Assembly (NCBI RefSeq): GCF_001664485.1
Contig: NZ_CP013630.1
Coordinates: forward strand, 4,259,501 to 4,323,500
Reading direction: 5' to 3'
Length of the DNA: 64,000 nt
DNA from: Rhizobium sp. N324
Lineage (GTDB): Bacteria > Pseudomonadota > Alphaproteobacteria > Rhizobiales > Rhizobiaceae
Shown here: positions 1 through 9,324 of the stretch, one piece after another
How positions within the stretch are numbered: position 1 is the first letter of the stretch
How the letters are laid out: the number at the start of each line of letters is the position of its first letter
Translations under genes and position numbers: made by a program
The notes under the pieces: model-generated
Told to the model about the DNA's origin: nothing
Databases searched by the model: none
Seen by the model: only the letters and a program-made list of their open reading frames with translations

Positions 1-797
1 TGATCGCCCTGCGTTCCGTCCTCTTCAACACGATCTTCTACGCCAACCTCATCATCCGGATGATCGTGCTCTCGCCCTATTATTTCCTGGCGCCGCGCCT
101 GACCGCCTATGCGATCCCGAAAAACTGGGCGCGCTCCAACCATTGGCTGATGCGGGTGATCGTCGGCACTACCTTCGAGATCGAAGGCTTGGAGAACCTG
201 CCGGATGGCAGCTACATTCTGGCGCCGAAGCATCAGTCCTTCTGGGATACCTATGCGCTGCTGCCCTGGCTGAAGGACCCGGTCTACATTCTGAAGCGCG
301 AACTAATGTGGATTCCGCTGTTCGGCTGGTATGCCAAGAAGCAGCGGGTGATCCCGGTCGATCGCGGCGCCCGCGGCAAGGTGATGGTGGAGGTGCTGAA
401 GCGCACGAAGGAAGAGCTTTCGACCGGCCGTCAGCTGATCATCTATCCCGAGGGCACCCGCCGTCCGCCGGGCGCCGAGCCGGTCTATAAATACGGCATC
501 GCCCGCATGTACCGCGATCTCGCCATCCCAGTGGTGCCGATCGTCATGCATCCCGGTCTGTTCTGGCCGCGGCGGAGCATTCGCCGTTATCCCGGCCATT
601 TCAAGGTGAAGATCCTGCCACCGATCATGCCGGGAATGGATCCGGACGCGTTCTTCGCCCATCTGATCGAGGTATCGGAGCGGGCAAGCGACGAGCTTCT
701 GCTCGAAACCGTCGAGGCAAACCCGCATGTGCCGCTGCCGCCGACGGCGGTCGAAAGGCTGGCGGAGCTTCGTAAGCTGAAGGCGGCGACCGCCTGA
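1..797 (+). CDS. plsC: 1-acyl-sn-glycerol-3-phosphate acyltransferase (PlsC family), 5' edge at or beyond window start
   Basis: Acylates lysophosphatidic acid to phosphatidic acid at the inner membrane (family knowledge). From the ATG at 60 the protein shows the HX4D catalytic motif at H58-D63 (HQSFWD) and the PEGTR acyl-acceptor motif around residue 130. The frame is open back to the edge: 19 more residues (IALRSVLFNT...) form a plausible hydrophobic N-terminus. The codon straddling the edge ends in TG, so the true start may be the single codon at positions 0-2, with one base missing from this window. The internal ATG at 60 would remove part of the membrane segment and is less likely. It converges on the ChaC-like gene with a 2-bp gap. 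Confidence 0.85.
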   Translation, partial: IALRSVLFNTIFYANLIIRMIVLSPYYFLAPRLTAYAIPKNWARSNHWLMRVIVGTTFEIEGLENLPDGSYILAPKHQSFWDTYALLPWLKDPVYILKRELMWIPLFGWYAKKQRVIPVDRGARGKVMVEVLKRTKEELSTGRQLIIYPEGTRRPPGAEPVYKYGIARMYRDLAIPVVPIVMHPGLFWPRRSIRRYPGHFKVKILPPIMPGMDPDAFFAHLIEVSERASDELLLETVEANPHVPLPPTAVERLAELRKLKAATA

Positions 798-799
798 AG

Positions 800-1330
800 T
801 CACGCGGCGCGCAGCCGCTCCACTTCACCGACCACCTGCTCCAGCCAATGGTCGCGAATGCCCATCTGCTGCAGATGCGCCAGCGTATTGAAGACATAGG
901 CATCGTTGGGGCCCGACTGGCCCCTGGCCTCGTTCACCACCCGCGCTGCCGCCAGCGCGTCGAGAGTGCCGGCATATTGCTCGTGGTCGCGATCGGCGAT
1001 GTAGGTCACCGCCTCCGTCCGGCGCCGGCCGGCAAGCTGCAGCTGCACCCGGCGCTCCAGATAGACATTGGTCACCAGCTCGCGGGCGCGGAGATAATCG
1101 ATCACCTCGTCCCACTTTTCCGGGGAAATGCGAAACGCCATGCCGCGGCAGGCGCCGCCCCTGTCGAGGCCGAGAACCAGACCGGGATTGTCGCGCGTAC
1201 CGCGATGGACGAAGGAGCGGACGCAGAGCGAGCGCCTGTAGCCGTAGATCAGAGCCTCTGCCCGCTCCATGAATTCGAAGCCCGGATTCCACATCAGCGA
1301 ACCGTAGCCAAATACCCAAAATTCGTCCAT
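800..1330 (-). CDS. ChaC-like gamma-glutamylcyclotransferase
   Basis: Predicted cytosolic enzyme cleaving gamma-glutamyl groups (glutathione in ChaC proteins) to 5-oxoproline. The 176-residue product starts MDEFWVFGYGSLMW; the YGSL substrate-binding motif is at residues 9-12, as in the ChaC/GGCT fold, and length fits bacterial ChaC. The frame is open 13 codons upstream to 1369, but homologues begin right before the FGYGSL strand, so the ATG at 1330 was chosen. It is divergent from the DUF2125 gene with a very short shared upstream region. Confidence 0.85.
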   Translation of the reverse strand: MDEFWVFGYGSLMWNPGFEFMERAEALIYGYRRSLCVRSFVHRGTRDNPGLVLGLDRGGACRGMAFRISPEKWDEVIDYLRARELVTNVYLERRVQLQLAGRRRTEAVTYIADRDHEQYAGTLDALAAARVVNEARGQSGPNDAYVFNTLAHLQQMGIRDHWLEQVVGEVERLRAA

Positions 1331-1380
1331 ATCGCACGCCAGACCGGAATCACATTTGCGATTCACCATTGGAGAACATC

Positions 1381-2397
1381 ATGGCAGCGTCAAGCCAATC
1401 CGGCAGCAGCCAATCCGGCAGCGGTAAGAAATTCTGGCTGCTGGGCGGCGGCATCCTGCTGGTGATCGCGCTTTATACCGGCGGCTGGTTCTATGCGGCA
1501 TCGACGCTGAAGACCACGGTGCTGAAGGCGATCGCGCCGCGCGACCAGGCGGGCGTCAGCGGCGAATGCTCGGATATCGAATTCCGCGGCTATCCTTTCC
1601 GGATCGGCCTGTTCTGCTCCAAGATCGATGTCGACGACACCGTCAACGGCGTCTCGGCCACCTTCGGCGCGTTGCGTTCGGCAGCCCAAGTCTATGCGCC
1701 CGGCAATATCGTCTGGGAGCTTGATTCGCCGGCCGAGATCCGCACCAGCAACGGCCTTTCGATCTCGGCCCAATGGGCGGACCTGCAATCGAGCCTGGCG
1801 ACGAGGCTCAGGGGCATCGACCGCAGCTCGACCGTCATCAAGGGCCTGAAGGCGACGGCGGTCTCCTCCTACACCGGCCAGACCATCAGCTTCGATGCCG
1901 CCCACACCGAAATCCATCTGCGCCAGAACGGAGCCGATCTGGACGGCGCGATCTCCGTCCAGGATGCGAATACGGCGATCAAGGATTGGCCGCAGATCTT
2001 CCCGAAATTGTCTGCCAGCATCGATCTGACCGTTGCCGGCAAAGCCGGCCTGATCGACGGCAGTGACCCGAACGGCCTCAACGGTTCTACCGGCGAACTG
2101 CGCCGCATCGTCGCCGACATCGGCGACGGCAAGGTGATGACGCTGACCGGCCCCTTCTCCTTCGACGAGCACGGTCTGCTCTCGGGAAAATTCAAGCTGG
2201 AGATCGAACAGCTCGGCCCTTGGGGCGACAGCCTGAAACAGGCGTTCCCGGATATCGCCTCGACCGTCAACACGGCGACGAAGCTCTTGAAATCGCTGGC
2301 CGGCGGCAAGGACAAGGTCTCGGTCGATCTCGTCGTCGATCGTGGCAACGCCACCGTCAGCGGTTTCATCCCGCTCGGCCGGATTCCGCCGATCTGA
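1381..2397 (+). CDS. DUF2125 domain protein, membrane-anchored
   Basis: A 338-residue protein with a Gly/Ser-rich N-terminus, one membrane segment at about residues 15-35 (FWLLGGGILLVIALYTGG) and a long exported domain that looks like the alphaproteobacterial DUF2125 family. Function is unknown. A TamB/AsmA-like beta-rich fold is possible from the alternating polar/hydrophobic pattern, but that is inference. An alternative ATG four codons upstream (1369) would add MENI. It converges on the GNAT gene. Confidence 0.75.
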   Translation: MAASSQSGSSQSGSGKKFWLLGGGILLVIALYTGGWFYAASTLKTTVLKAIAPRDQAGVSGECSDIEFRGYPFRIGLFCSKIDVDDTVNGVSATFGALRSAAQVYAPGNIVWELDSPAEIRTSNGLSISAQWADLQSSLATRLRGIDRSSTVIKGLKATAVSSYTGQTISFDAAHTEIHLRQNGADLDGAISVQDANTAIKDWPQIFPKLSASIDLTVAGKAGLIDGSDPNGLNGSTGELRRIVADIGDGKVMTLTGPFSFDEHGLLSGKFKLEIEQLGPWGDSLKQAFPDIASTVNTATKLLKSLAGGKDKVSVDLVVDRGNATVSGFIPLGRIPPI

Positions 2398-2409
2398 CCG
2401 GCGCGTTTC

Positions 2410-2829
2410 TCAGCCTATGTGCTTGATGAAGAAAACCTCAGGCACCGATTGCAGACCGGGCAGCTCGATTGCGCCGGTTTCGACAAATCCGTTGCGGCGA
2501 TGCCAGTCCTGCGGCCGGCTCTCGTCGCATTCGCTCGAGGTCATCAGCAGGCGGGCGCCGTCGGCGCGCATCGCCTCTTCCCAGGCGAGAAACAGCGCTG
2601 TGCCGACGCCCGACCGGCGGTGGCCGGGCAGGACGCGAATCATTTCCATATAGGGAACCCTTCCCCAGAAGCGGGAGAAGCGCAGGAAGCCAACGATCTC
2701 GCCGGCCTCCCGGGCGACGAGATATTCGCCGAGCCCCACGCATCGCGATACCCATGCCTTTCCGGCACTGGCGTCTTCGCGAACCAGCCAGTCGATATCG
2801 GCTCGGCTCGCGCTCGCCACCTCCGCCAT
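2410..2829 (-). CDS. GNAT family N-acetyltransferase
   Basis: A 139-residue protein with the GNAT acetyl-CoA pyrophosphate loop (RVLPGHRRSGVGTALF, Q/RxxGxG/A type) at about residues 66-81. Substrate unknown. It lies 9 bp downstream of tyrC on the same strand and may be the last gene of the hisC-tyrC transcript. Confidence 0.85.
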   Translation of the reverse strand: MAEVASASRADIDWLVREDASAGKAWVSRCVGLGEYLVAREAGEIVGFLRFSRFWGRVPYMEMIRVLPGHRRSGVGTALFLAWEEAMRADGARLLMTSSECDESRPQDWHRRNGFVETGAIELPGLQSVPEVFFIKHIG

Positions 2830-2838
2830 CGGGCGCGG

Positions 2839-3765
2839 CTACTTCTTTTCCAGCGCGTGGGGGCGGCCGAAATCCGGCGCGTCGACATCCTGGCCGGCCT
2901 GGACGATCGAGCGGCGAATGGCGCGCGTGCGGGTGAAGAGTTCGAAGATCTTGTCGCCCTCGCCCCAGCGGATCGCCCGCTGCAGATAGGCGAGATCTTC
3001 CGAGAACCGCGCCAGCATTTCGAGGATCGCATCGCGATTGTGCAGGCAGACGTCGCGCCACATGGTCGGGTCGGAGGCGGCGAGGCGGGTGAAATCGCGA
3101 AAGCCGGAGGCTGAATATTTGATAACCTCAGACTCGGTCACCGTCTCCAGATCGTCGGCGGTGCCGACGATATTATAGGCGATGATATGCGGCAGATGCG
3201 AGACGATCGCCAGCACCTTGTCGTGATGCTCGGCATCCATCTCGTCGACCTTCGAGCCGAGCGCTTCCCAGAAGCTGCGCAGCCGCTTCAGCGCCGTCTC
3301 GTCGGTGTCGGCGACCGGCGTGAAGATGCACCAGCGGCTTTCGAAGAGACCGGGAAAGCCGGCATCCGGGCCGGATTTTTCCGTGCCAGCCAGCGGATGG
3401 CCGGGAATGAAATGCACGCCGGCCGGGATATGCGGCTGCATCTGCGCGATGACAGAAGCCTTGGTGGAGCCGACATCCGTCACGATTGCCCCGGGCTTCA
3501 GCCTTGCCGCGATCTCTTTCGCCACGCTTTCCGAAGCGCCGACCGGCACCGAGACGATCACCAGATCGGCATCCTTGACGGCATCGGCCGAAGAGGTCGT
3601 GTAGCGGTCGCCGAGACCGAGCTCTTCGGCCCGCTTCAGCGTATCGGGGCTGCGTGTGGCGACGACGGTCTCCCTGGCGAGGCCGAGCCGGCGGATGTCG
3701 TGGGCCAGCGAAGAGCCGATCAGACCGATGCCGATCAGCGCGATACGATCGAACTGCACGTTCAT
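2839..3765 (-). CDS. tyrC: Prephenate/arogenate dehydrogenase family protein
   Basis: Oxidative decarboxylation step of tyrosine biosynthesis, NAD(P)-dependent. The 308-residue protein opens with a Rossmann strand and the dinucleotide-binding GIGLIG at residues 12-17; the conserved [10 protein letters not shown] substrate-binding segment is visible near residue 125. The ATG at 3765 overlaps the hisC stop codon (ATGA), so the two are translationally coupled; the frame stays open further upstream only as a shadow inside hisC. A hisC-tyrC pair is common in rhizobia, where HisC-type aminotransferases may also act in aromatic amino acid synthesis. Confidence 0.9.
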   Translation of the reverse strand: MNVQFDRIALIGIGLIGSSLAHDIRRLGLARETVVATRSPDTLKRAEELGLGDRYTTSSADAVKDADLVIVSVPVGASESVAKEIAARLKPGAIVTDVGSTKASVIAQMQPHIPAGVHFIPGHPLAGTEKSGPDAGFPGLFESRWCIFTPVADTDETALKRLRSFWEALGSKVDEMDAEHHDKVLAIVSHLPHIIAYNIVGTADDLETVTESEVIKYSASGFRDFTRLAASDPTMWRDVCLHNRDAILEMLARFSEDLAYLQRAIRWGEGDKIFELFTRTRAIRRSIVQAGQDVDAPDFGRPHALEKK

Positions 3766-4871
3766 GCCTTGTGTCCCATAAATTCGCTGAGGGCGGCGAT
3801 AACGCCGCGATTGGCCTCTTCGGGGCCGATGCTCATGCGCAGCGCATTGGAAAAACCGTAGCTGCGCACCGCGCGCAGGATGTAGCCGCGGCTCGTCAGC
3901 AGATCGTCGGCATCGGCGGCGCGCTTGCCGTCGATATCGGGGAAATGGATGAGAACGAAATTGGCGACGGATGGCGTCACTTTCAAGCCGATCGCTTCCA
4001 ACGCCTGGGTCAGCGTCTCCACCCACATCTGGTTGAAGGAGATGGCCTGCTGAACAAAGACCTGGTCGCGGATGGCCGCCGCACCGGCGGCGATTGCCGG
4101 CGCATTCAAATTGAACGGCCCGCGCACGCGGTTCACCGCGTCGACGATCTCGGCCGGCGCATACATCCAGCCCACGCGCAGCGCCGCCAGTCCGTAGGCC
4201 TTCGAGAAAGTGCGGGTCATCACCACATTGGCGTTTGAAGACACGACCTCGATGCCAGCTTCATAATCGTTGCGGCGCACATATTCGGCGTAGGCGGCAT
4301 CGAGCACCAGGACGACATGTTTCGGCAGCCCTGCCTGCAGGCGGCGGATCTCGCTGACCGGGACATAGGTGCCCGTCGGATTGCCGGGATTGGCGATGAA
4401 GACGATCTTGGTTTTCTCCGTCACCGCGGCAAGGATCGCATCGACATCGACGGTGTGATCCTTTTCCCTGACGACGACGGGCGTGGCGCCGGCGCCCTGG
4501 ATCTGGATCTTGTAGACCAGGAACCCGTGCTCGGTGATGATGCCCTCGTCACCGGCGCCGAGATAGACATGGCAGAGCAGGCCGAGCAGCTCGTCGGAAC
4601 CGTTGCCGCAGAGGATGTTGGCCGGGTTGAGGCCGTGCACGGCGGCGATCGCCTCGCGCAGGTCGATCGCCTGCCCGTCCGGGTAACGGGCGAGATTGTC
4701 GGCAGCCGTCTTGAAGGCTTCGACCGCCTTTGGGCTGGCGCCGAGCGGCGTTTCGTTGGACGAAAGCTTGTAGACGCGGGCAACCCCCGGCGCATGTTCC
4801 TTGCCCGGCACATAGGATGCGATATCGAGAATACCGGGACGCGGAACGGGCTTGCTCATCTCAACGCTCAT
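3762..4871 (-). CDS. hisC: Histidinol-phosphate aminotransferase
   Basis: PLP-dependent fold-type I aminotransferase converting imidazole-acetol phosphate to histidinol phosphate. Recognised by [14 protein letters not shown] near the N-terminus, the NPGNPTGT motif and the PLP lysine segment [15 protein letters not shown]. Start taken as the ATG at 4871 (MSVEMSKP) because an AAGG stands about 9 bases upstream; ATG 4859 is the alternative. Its stop overlaps the tyrC start. A role on aromatic keto acids besides histidinol phosphate is possible given the partner gene. Confidence 0.9.
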   Translation of the reverse strand: MSVEMSKPVPRPGILDIASYVPGKEHAPGVARVYKLSSNETPLGASPKAVEAFKTAADNLARYPDGQAIDLREAIAAVHGLNPANILCGNGSDELLGLLCHVYLGAGDEGIITEHGFLVYKIQIQGAGATPVVVREKDHTVDVDAILAAVTEKTKIVFIANPGNPTGTYVPVSEIRRLQAGLPKHVVLVLDAAYAEYVRRNDYEAGIEVVSSNANVVMTRTFSKAYGLAALRVGWMYAPAEIVDAVNRVRGPFNLNAPAIAAGAAAIRDQVFVQQAISFNQMWVETLTQALEAIGLKVTPSVANFVLIHFPDIDGKRAADADDLLTSRGYILRAVRSYGFSNALRMSIGPEEANRGVIAALSEFMGHKA

Positions 4872-4949
4872 GGGTCGACCTTGGAATTGCCGGAAATGAC
4901 CACGTGGCATTAAAGCGGAATGGGGTTCTTGTCGAGAGCCGGGACGGCG

Positions 4950-5690
4950 TCACCGGTTGCGCGTGGTCGGCACGCCATGGGGCGCCAGAACCGGCACGAA
5001 AACGCGGCGCGAGGCGCGTGCGGCGACCGGCAGCCCCTGATAGAGCCGCTTCTGCGCCTCGACGATGATGACGCCTGAAAAAGCCGGCCACAGCGTCCGG
5101 CCGATCCGCTCGAAGGCGCGGCGAAGCCGCAGGATGGTCCTGAGCTTCGAGGGTGGGAAGAACAGCGCTTCGGCCGTCGCGCCGGGTGTGAAATTCGTCT
5201 CGCGCAGCAGATGCGTCAGCTGACCGCGGGAATAGGGCCGGCCCGAGCCGAACGGCGTATGCTCCATCCGCGCCCAGACGCCGCGCCGGTTCGGCACGAC
5301 GATGACAAGCCGTCCGCCCGGGGCCAACACCCGCCAGAGCTCTTTCAGCGTCTCGCGCGGGCTTTCGGCGAATTCCAGCGAGTGCACCATCAGCACCCGG
5401 TCGATCGAGGAATCCGGCAGCGGCAATTCCTCGTCGAAGACCAGTGTCGTCGACGACAGCGAGCCCATCGGCCAGTTCACCGCGCCCTGTCCGGCCGGCA
5501 TGAAGGCGAAGGTGCGTTCGGTGTCGGCCTGGAAGCGGTCGAGGAAGGGGACGGCATAACCGAGGCCGACCAGCCGCTCCTGCGGCAGCCGGACCCAGAG
5601 CGACGACAGCGCCATGGCGATCGACTGCTCGGCAAGACGCCCGAGCTCGGAGTGGTAGAACTGGCGTAGGTCGACGATATCGGCGTGCAT
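4950..5690 (-). CDS. Class I SAM-dependent methyltransferase
   Basis: A 246-residue protein with the post-I and motif II/III pattern of small-molecule methyltransferases (LPLPDSSIDRVLMVHSLEF, then LKELWRVLAPGGRLVIVVPNRRG). Motif I is weak (GLGYAVPFLDRF). Substrate unknown. The ATG at 5690 is preferred; the frame is open 25 codons further, but that segment would run into the gloB upstream region. It is divergent from gloB and 78 bp upstream of hisC on the same strand. Confidence 0.8.
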   Translation of the reverse strand: MHADIVDLRQFYHSELGRLAEQSIAMALSSLWVRLPQERLVGLGYAVPFLDRFQADTERTFAFMPAGQGAVNWPMGSLSSTTLVFDEELPLPDSSIDRVLMVHSLEFAESPRETLKELWRVLAPGGRLVIVVPNRRGVWARMEHTPFGSGRPYSRGQLTHLLRETNFTPGATAEALFFPPSKLRTILRLRRAFERIGRTLWPAFSGVIIVEAQKRLYQGLPVAARASRRVFVPVLAPHGVPTTRNR

Positions 5691-5779
5691 TGCGATAAAT
5701 GTTATCAGCGGGCGGTTGGACTTCAAGGCCGGACTCTCTACATTTCCGCGAGACTCGCATGACAAGGGATAATTGCACG

Positions 5780-6550
5780 ATGAAACCTTTGGAATTGGAC
5801 GTTTTTCTCTGCCGCACCGACAATTTCGGCGTGCTCGTCCACGACCCGGAAACAGGATTTACCGCGGCGATCGACGCGCCGGAGGAGGCGCCGATTCTGC
5901 AGGCGGCGGCACGCCGCGGCTGGAAGATCACCCATATCTTCACCACCCATCACCACACCGATCATGTCGCCGCCAACCTGGCGCTGAAGGAGCAGTTCGG
6001 CTGCGAGATCATCGGCCCGATCAACGAGGCGGTTGCCATTCCCGGCCTCGACCGGACGATGGCCGATGGCGACAGCTTCCTTTTCGGCGATCACACGATC
6101 AACGTCATCGAGACACCCGGCCACACCGCCGGCCATATCTGCTATCACTTCGTCGACGACAAGCTGCTCTTTGCCGCCGACACGCTGTTTGCGCTCGGCT
6201 GCGGCCGGCTGTTCGAACGCCCGGCCGCCGACATGTGGCATTCGCTGCAGAAGCTTGCCGTGCTGCCCGATGAGACCGCCGTCTATTTTGGCCACGAATA
6301 CACTTTGTCCAACGTCCGCTTCGCACTGACGGTCGATCCCGGCAACGAACGGCTGAAGGGCCGCGCCGCCGAGATCGAGGCTTTGCGCGCCGACGGCAAA
6401 TTCACCATTCCGACGACGCTGGGGCTGGAAAAGGAAACCAACCCGTTCCTGCGCGCCGCCGACCCGGCGATCCGCCGCAATCTGCTGATGGAAGGCAAGA
6501 CCAATGAGGAGGTGTTTGCCGAGATCCGCAAGCGCAAGGACAATTTCTGA
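5780..6550 (+). CDS. gloB: Hydroxyacylglutathione hydrolase (glyoxalase II)
   Basis: Hydrolyses S-D-lactoylglutathione to lactate and glutathione in methylglyoxal detoxification. The metallo-beta-lactamase dimetal motif THHHTDH is at residues 56-62 (H57, H59, D61, H62), followed by PGHTAGH and GHEYTLSN. The 256-residue length is typical. ATG 5780 gives the usual MKPLELDVF start; ATG 5759 would add 7 residues. The stop codon overlaps the start of the DUF985 gene (TGATG), indicating coupled translation. Confidence 0.92.
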   Translation: MKPLELDVFLCRTDNFGVLVHDPETGFTAAIDAPEEAPILQAAARRGWKITHIFTTHHHTDHVAANLALKEQFGCEIIGPINEAVAIPGLDRTMADGDSFLFGDHTINVIETPGHTAGHICYHFVDDKLLFAADTLFALGCGRLFERPAADMWHSLQKLAVLPDETAVYFGHEYTLSNVRFALTVDPGNERLKGRAAEIEALRADGKFTIPTTLGLEKETNPFLRAADPAIRRNLLMEGKTNEEVFAEIRKRKDNF

Positions 6551-6972
6551 TGTCGCCTGAGGACATCATCCGCGCACTCGCCATGCAGCCGCATCCGGAA
6601 GGAGGCTGGTACGCCGAGACGTTCCGCGATACGGCGGGCGGAGAACGCGGCCATTCGACGGCGATCTATTACCTCCTCACCAGAGGGCAGCGCTCGCACT
6701 GGCATCGCGTCCATGACGCGGTGGAGGTCTGGCATTATTACGCCGGCGCGCCGCTTTCGCTGCATCGCTCTGAAGACGGAACGGCAAGCGAGACCTTGAC
6801 GCTCGGAACCGATCTCGCCGCCGGCGAGCGGCCGCAGGCGATCGTTCCCGCCAATTGGTGGCAGGCGGCCGAAAGCCGCGGCGATTTCACCCTTGTGGGC
6901 TGCACCGTCTCGCCCGGCTTCGAATTTTCGAGTTTCGAGATGGCCTCGCCGGGCTGGACGCCCGGCGGCTGA
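6550..6972 (+). CDS. DUF985 cupin-domain protein
   Basis: A 140-residue single-domain protein with the DUF985 signature: HPEGGWYAETFR near the N-terminus, SHWHRVHDAVEVWHYY in the middle and a GCTVSPGFEFSSFEM end. RmlC-like cupin fold is inferred; histidines in the SHWHR/VWHYY segment could bind a metal. Function is not established. The start codon shares a base with the gloB stop, so it is probably made together with glyoxalase II. Confidence 0.85.
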   Translation: MSPEDIIRALAMQPHPEGGWYAETFRDTAGGERGHSTAIYYLLTRGQRSHWHRVHDAVEVWHYYAGAPLSLHRSEDGTASETLTLGTDLAAGERPQAIVPANWWQAAESRGDFTLVGCTVSPGFEFSSFEMASPGWTPGG

Positions 6973-6974
6973 AA

Positions 6975-7862
6975 TCATTCCGCCGCAACGGCCGGCTGGA
7001 TCTTGCGGCGGAACATGTCCCGGGCGGCCAGCACCGCGCCGCCGGTGACGAGCAGGCAGGCAAGCGCGATGCGCCAGCTCGGCTCGGCAAAACCGAACAG
7101 CGTCAGAATCAGCGTCGACAGCAGCGGTGCGGCATAACTGGCCGCGCCGAGGATCTGGATATCGCCGTTCTTGACACCGTGATCCCAGGCATAGAAGGCC
7201 GCACCGACCGGCAGGAGCCCGAGCCCGGTGACGGCGAGCCATTCGAAAGCCGTTGCCGGCCAGACGGTGGTCTCCAGGCCGAGATGGCAGAAGAGCGACA
7301 GGATCGAGGTCGCCAGGCAGAAGCCGGTGACGACATCGGTGGAGACGGCGTCGAAGCGCCGGGTCAGCAGCGAGTAACCGGACCAGGTGAAGGCGCAGAG
7401 GAAAGCGGCGCCGTAGCCGACGGCATAGGCGCCGTTGAAATCGATGCCGTTGCGGCCGACGATCAGGAAGGTGCCGCAAAGCCCGGCAAGGGCGCCGGCC
7501 ACGTGATACCAGCGCAGCCGTTCGCCCGGCAGCAGCGCCGAGCCGACGACGATCAGCAGCGGCCAGAGATAGGCGATCAGCCCCGCCTCCACCGCCGGCG
7601 CGTTCCGGAGCGCGGTGAAATAGAGGAAATGATAGCCGAACAACCCTGAGATGCCGGTGATCCAGACCCTGGCCGGCTGCTTCAGCAGCGCCAAGCGTGA
7701 GGGCTTGAGGATCAGCGCGGCGAGACCGGGAAGGCTGCCGATCGCAAAGCAGATGGCCGACAGCTGGAACGGCGGCATCTTGCCGGAGGCGGCGGTGAAC
7801 AGCGCCAGGAACGACCACATCAGGATGGCGGTAAAACCGATCAATGTCGCGCGAAGCTTCAC
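6975..7862 (-). CDS. EamA/DMT family transporter, YddG-like
   Basis: A 295-residue inner-membrane protein with about ten hydrophobic segments arranged as two EamA repeats. Wording such as GLFGYHFLYFTALRNAP and GLIAYLWPLLIVVGSALLPGERL resembles the YddG aromatic amino acid exporter branch of the drug/metabolite transporter superfamily. Exported substrate is inferred only. It converges on the DUF985 gene with a 2-bp gap. Confidence 0.85.
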   Translation of the reverse strand: MKLRATLIGFTAILMWSFLALFTAASGKMPPFQLSAICFAIGSLPGLAALILKPSRLALLKQPARVWITGISGLFGYHFLYFTALRNAPAVEAGLIAYLWPLLIVVGSALLPGERLRWYHVAGALAGLCGTFLIVGRNGIDFNGAYAVGYGAAFLCAFTWSGYSLLTRRFDAVSTDVVTGFCLATSILSLFCHLGLETTVWPATAFEWLAVTGLGLLPVGAAFYAWDHGVKNGDIQILGAASYAAPLLSTLILTLFGFAEPSWRIALACLLVTGGAVLAARDMFRRKIQPAVAAE

Positions 7863-7892
7863 CCGTCCCCCTTCGACGGAGGACGAACTCCG

Positions 7893-8672
7893 TCAGCTGT
7901 TGCTGCCGTATTTGACCGCAGTGATCGTCACCATTCCATATTCTGTGGGAATGCGCACATAAACCGGAGCGTATACATTTGCCGCGTCCGACTTGGCAAA
8001 CCAGATTTCCATCCGGTCGCTCTTGCTCAGATAGTCGATATCCTTGCGGCCCTTCTTGTAGCCCGAGCGCGGCACGAAGCGCACGCCGCAGACCGTCGCC
8101 TTGCCCTTGAAGCCGTTGGTCGAAAAATCCTCGTCGCCCTTCGGCGACAGCACCAGATCCATACGCGTCTCGCCGTCGAAGATCGGCAGCGTCTGCGAGC
8201 AGACCTTGGTGTCACCGGTAAAAACCAGGCCGGAGATCGGATCGAGCACCGAGCGCATGTCGCGCGGCGTCACGTCGATCCAGTTCTTCGGACGCTTCGG
8301 CGGCGGCGTCGTCGTCGCCGAGATGATATTGCCGTTGCGGTAGCTGACCTCGTAGACGCGGGCCTTCTTGCCGGTTTTGTAGTAGAGCGAATAATTCTGC
8401 GCCTGCAGCCTGTCGTTGCGAACGACGCCGGTGACGCTGGTTTTGGCCGAAATCGTCGTGACCAGATCGGCAAGCCCGGCCGAGTTGATGCTGCCGGCGA
8501 TGTTATAGCTGTGATCGTCCTCGATCTTGGTCAGGAACGCGGCGCGCGCGATCGGCAAGCCGGCGAGCGTCACCCGGTATTCCGTCCGATGCTGGATTTC
8601 GGCCGCCGATGCCGGTAAGGCTAGCAGCGCTGCGATGGCCGAAATGAAAATCCGTCTGCCCGAATGAGCCAT
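7893..8672 (-). CDS. DUF3108 domain periplasmic protein
   Basis: A 259-residue exported protein with a Sec signal peptide (hydrophobic ISAIAALLALPASAAE, predicted cleavage after about residue 23). The body resembles DUF3108: EYRVTLAGLPIARAAF, YNIAGSINSAGLADLV and a C-terminal IRIPTEYGMVTITAV. Function unknown. It is divergently oriented to rpmB. Confidence 0.8.
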   Translation of the reverse strand: MAHSGRRIFISAIAALLALPASAAEIQHRTEYRVTLAGLPIARAAFLTKIEDDHSYNIAGSINSAGLADLVTTISAKTSVTGVVRNDRLQAQNYSLYYKTGKKARVYEVSYRNGNIISATTTPPPKRPKNWIDVTPRDMRSVLDPISGLVFTGDTKVCSQTLPIFDGETRMDLVLSPKGDEDFSTNGFKGKATVCGVRFVPRSGYKKGRKDIDYLSKSDRMEIWFAKSDAANVYAPVYVRIPTEYGMVTITAVKYGSNS

Positions 8673-8790
8673 GAGTGAAGCCTTGTCTTGCCGCGCGCCG
8701 GCAGCCTTTGCTAGGGCGCTCTATACTCCTGCCGTGAAGCGAAGAAAACAGCAGCTTTTTGACGGAATTGCGGGAAAGTCCAAGGTTTGG

Positions 8791-8819
8791 CTTGACGCGC
8801 GCGGCCTGCCTGACTATAG
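8791..8819 (+). promoter_or_regulatory. Sigma-70 promoter of rpmB
   Basis: CTTGAC at 8791-8796, 17-base spacer, CTATAG at 8814-8819. This matches the rhizobial RpoD pattern CTTGAC-N17-CTATAT at 11 of 12 positions. Transcription would start near 8826, leaving a leader of about 90 bases before the rpmB ATG. Confidence 0.75.
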
Positions 8820-8914
8820 AACCGCAACTTTCCAATCATGCCCGTTGGATTGCGCGCCTGGTTTTGACCGGGGATGGCAATTCGATGGCCGACAAAAACA
8901 AGAATAGGTGTTCC

Positions 8915-9214
8915 ATGTCCCGCGTGTGCGAATTGACCGGCAAGGCCGTCCTGACTGGTAACAATGTCAGCCATGCCAACAACAAGACCAAGCGCCGGTT
9001 CCTGCCGAACCTGTGCCAGGTCACGCTGATTTCCGACGCTCTCAACCAGCGTTACCGTCTTCGCGTTTCGGCTGCCGCCCTTCGCTCGGTCGAGCATCGC
9101 GGTGGCCTCGATGCCTTCCTGCTCAAGGCCAGCGAAACCGAGCTGTCGATGCGCGCGCGCCTGCTGCGCCGCCAGATCGTCAAGAAGACCGCCGAAGCGG
9201 CTGTTGCTGCCTAA
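8915..9214 (+). CDS. rpmB: 50S ribosomal protein L28
   Basis: A 99-residue protein beginning [20 protein letters not shown], with the [10 protein letters not shown] segment that defines L28 of the large ribosomal subunit. Start at ATG 8915 is fixed by this N-terminus; upstream codons in the same frame are not L28-like. It is flanked by a strong promoter and a terminator, so it is probably a single-gene unit. Confidence 0.95.
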   Translation: MSRVCELTGKAVLTGNNVSHANNKTKRRFLPNLCQVTLISDALNQRYRLRVSAAALRSVEHRGGLDAFLLKASETELSMRARLLRRQIVKKTAEAAVAA

Positions 9215-9242
9215 GCTTCTGCTCTTCTTTCACACGGCTTCG

Positions 9243-9284
9243 AAAGGCTTGCACGGATGACCTCCGGTCAAGCCTTTTGTTTTG
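9243..9284 (+). terminator. Rho-independent terminator of rpmB
   Basis: Inverted repeat AAAGGCTTG (9243-9251) with CAAGCCTTT (9269-9277), then a T-rich tail (TTGTTTT). It sits 29 bases after the rpmB stop. Confidence 0.8.
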
Positions 9285-9301
9285 CCTGAGCACTCCAACT
9301 G

Positions 9302-9324
9302 GTGGCATCACCCAGGATAAAAAA
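9302..9324 (+). promoter_or_regulatory. Leader hairpin with A-rich tail upstream of the queuosine transporter
   Basis: CTGGTG and CACC-CAG can pair around a short GCAT loop, followed directly by GGATAAAAAA and the ATG, so the ribosome binding site lies in the A-rich tail. Small preQ1-I riboswitches have a similar stem plus A-rich tail layout, but the conserved loop bases are not evident. Candidate only. Confidence 0.25.
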
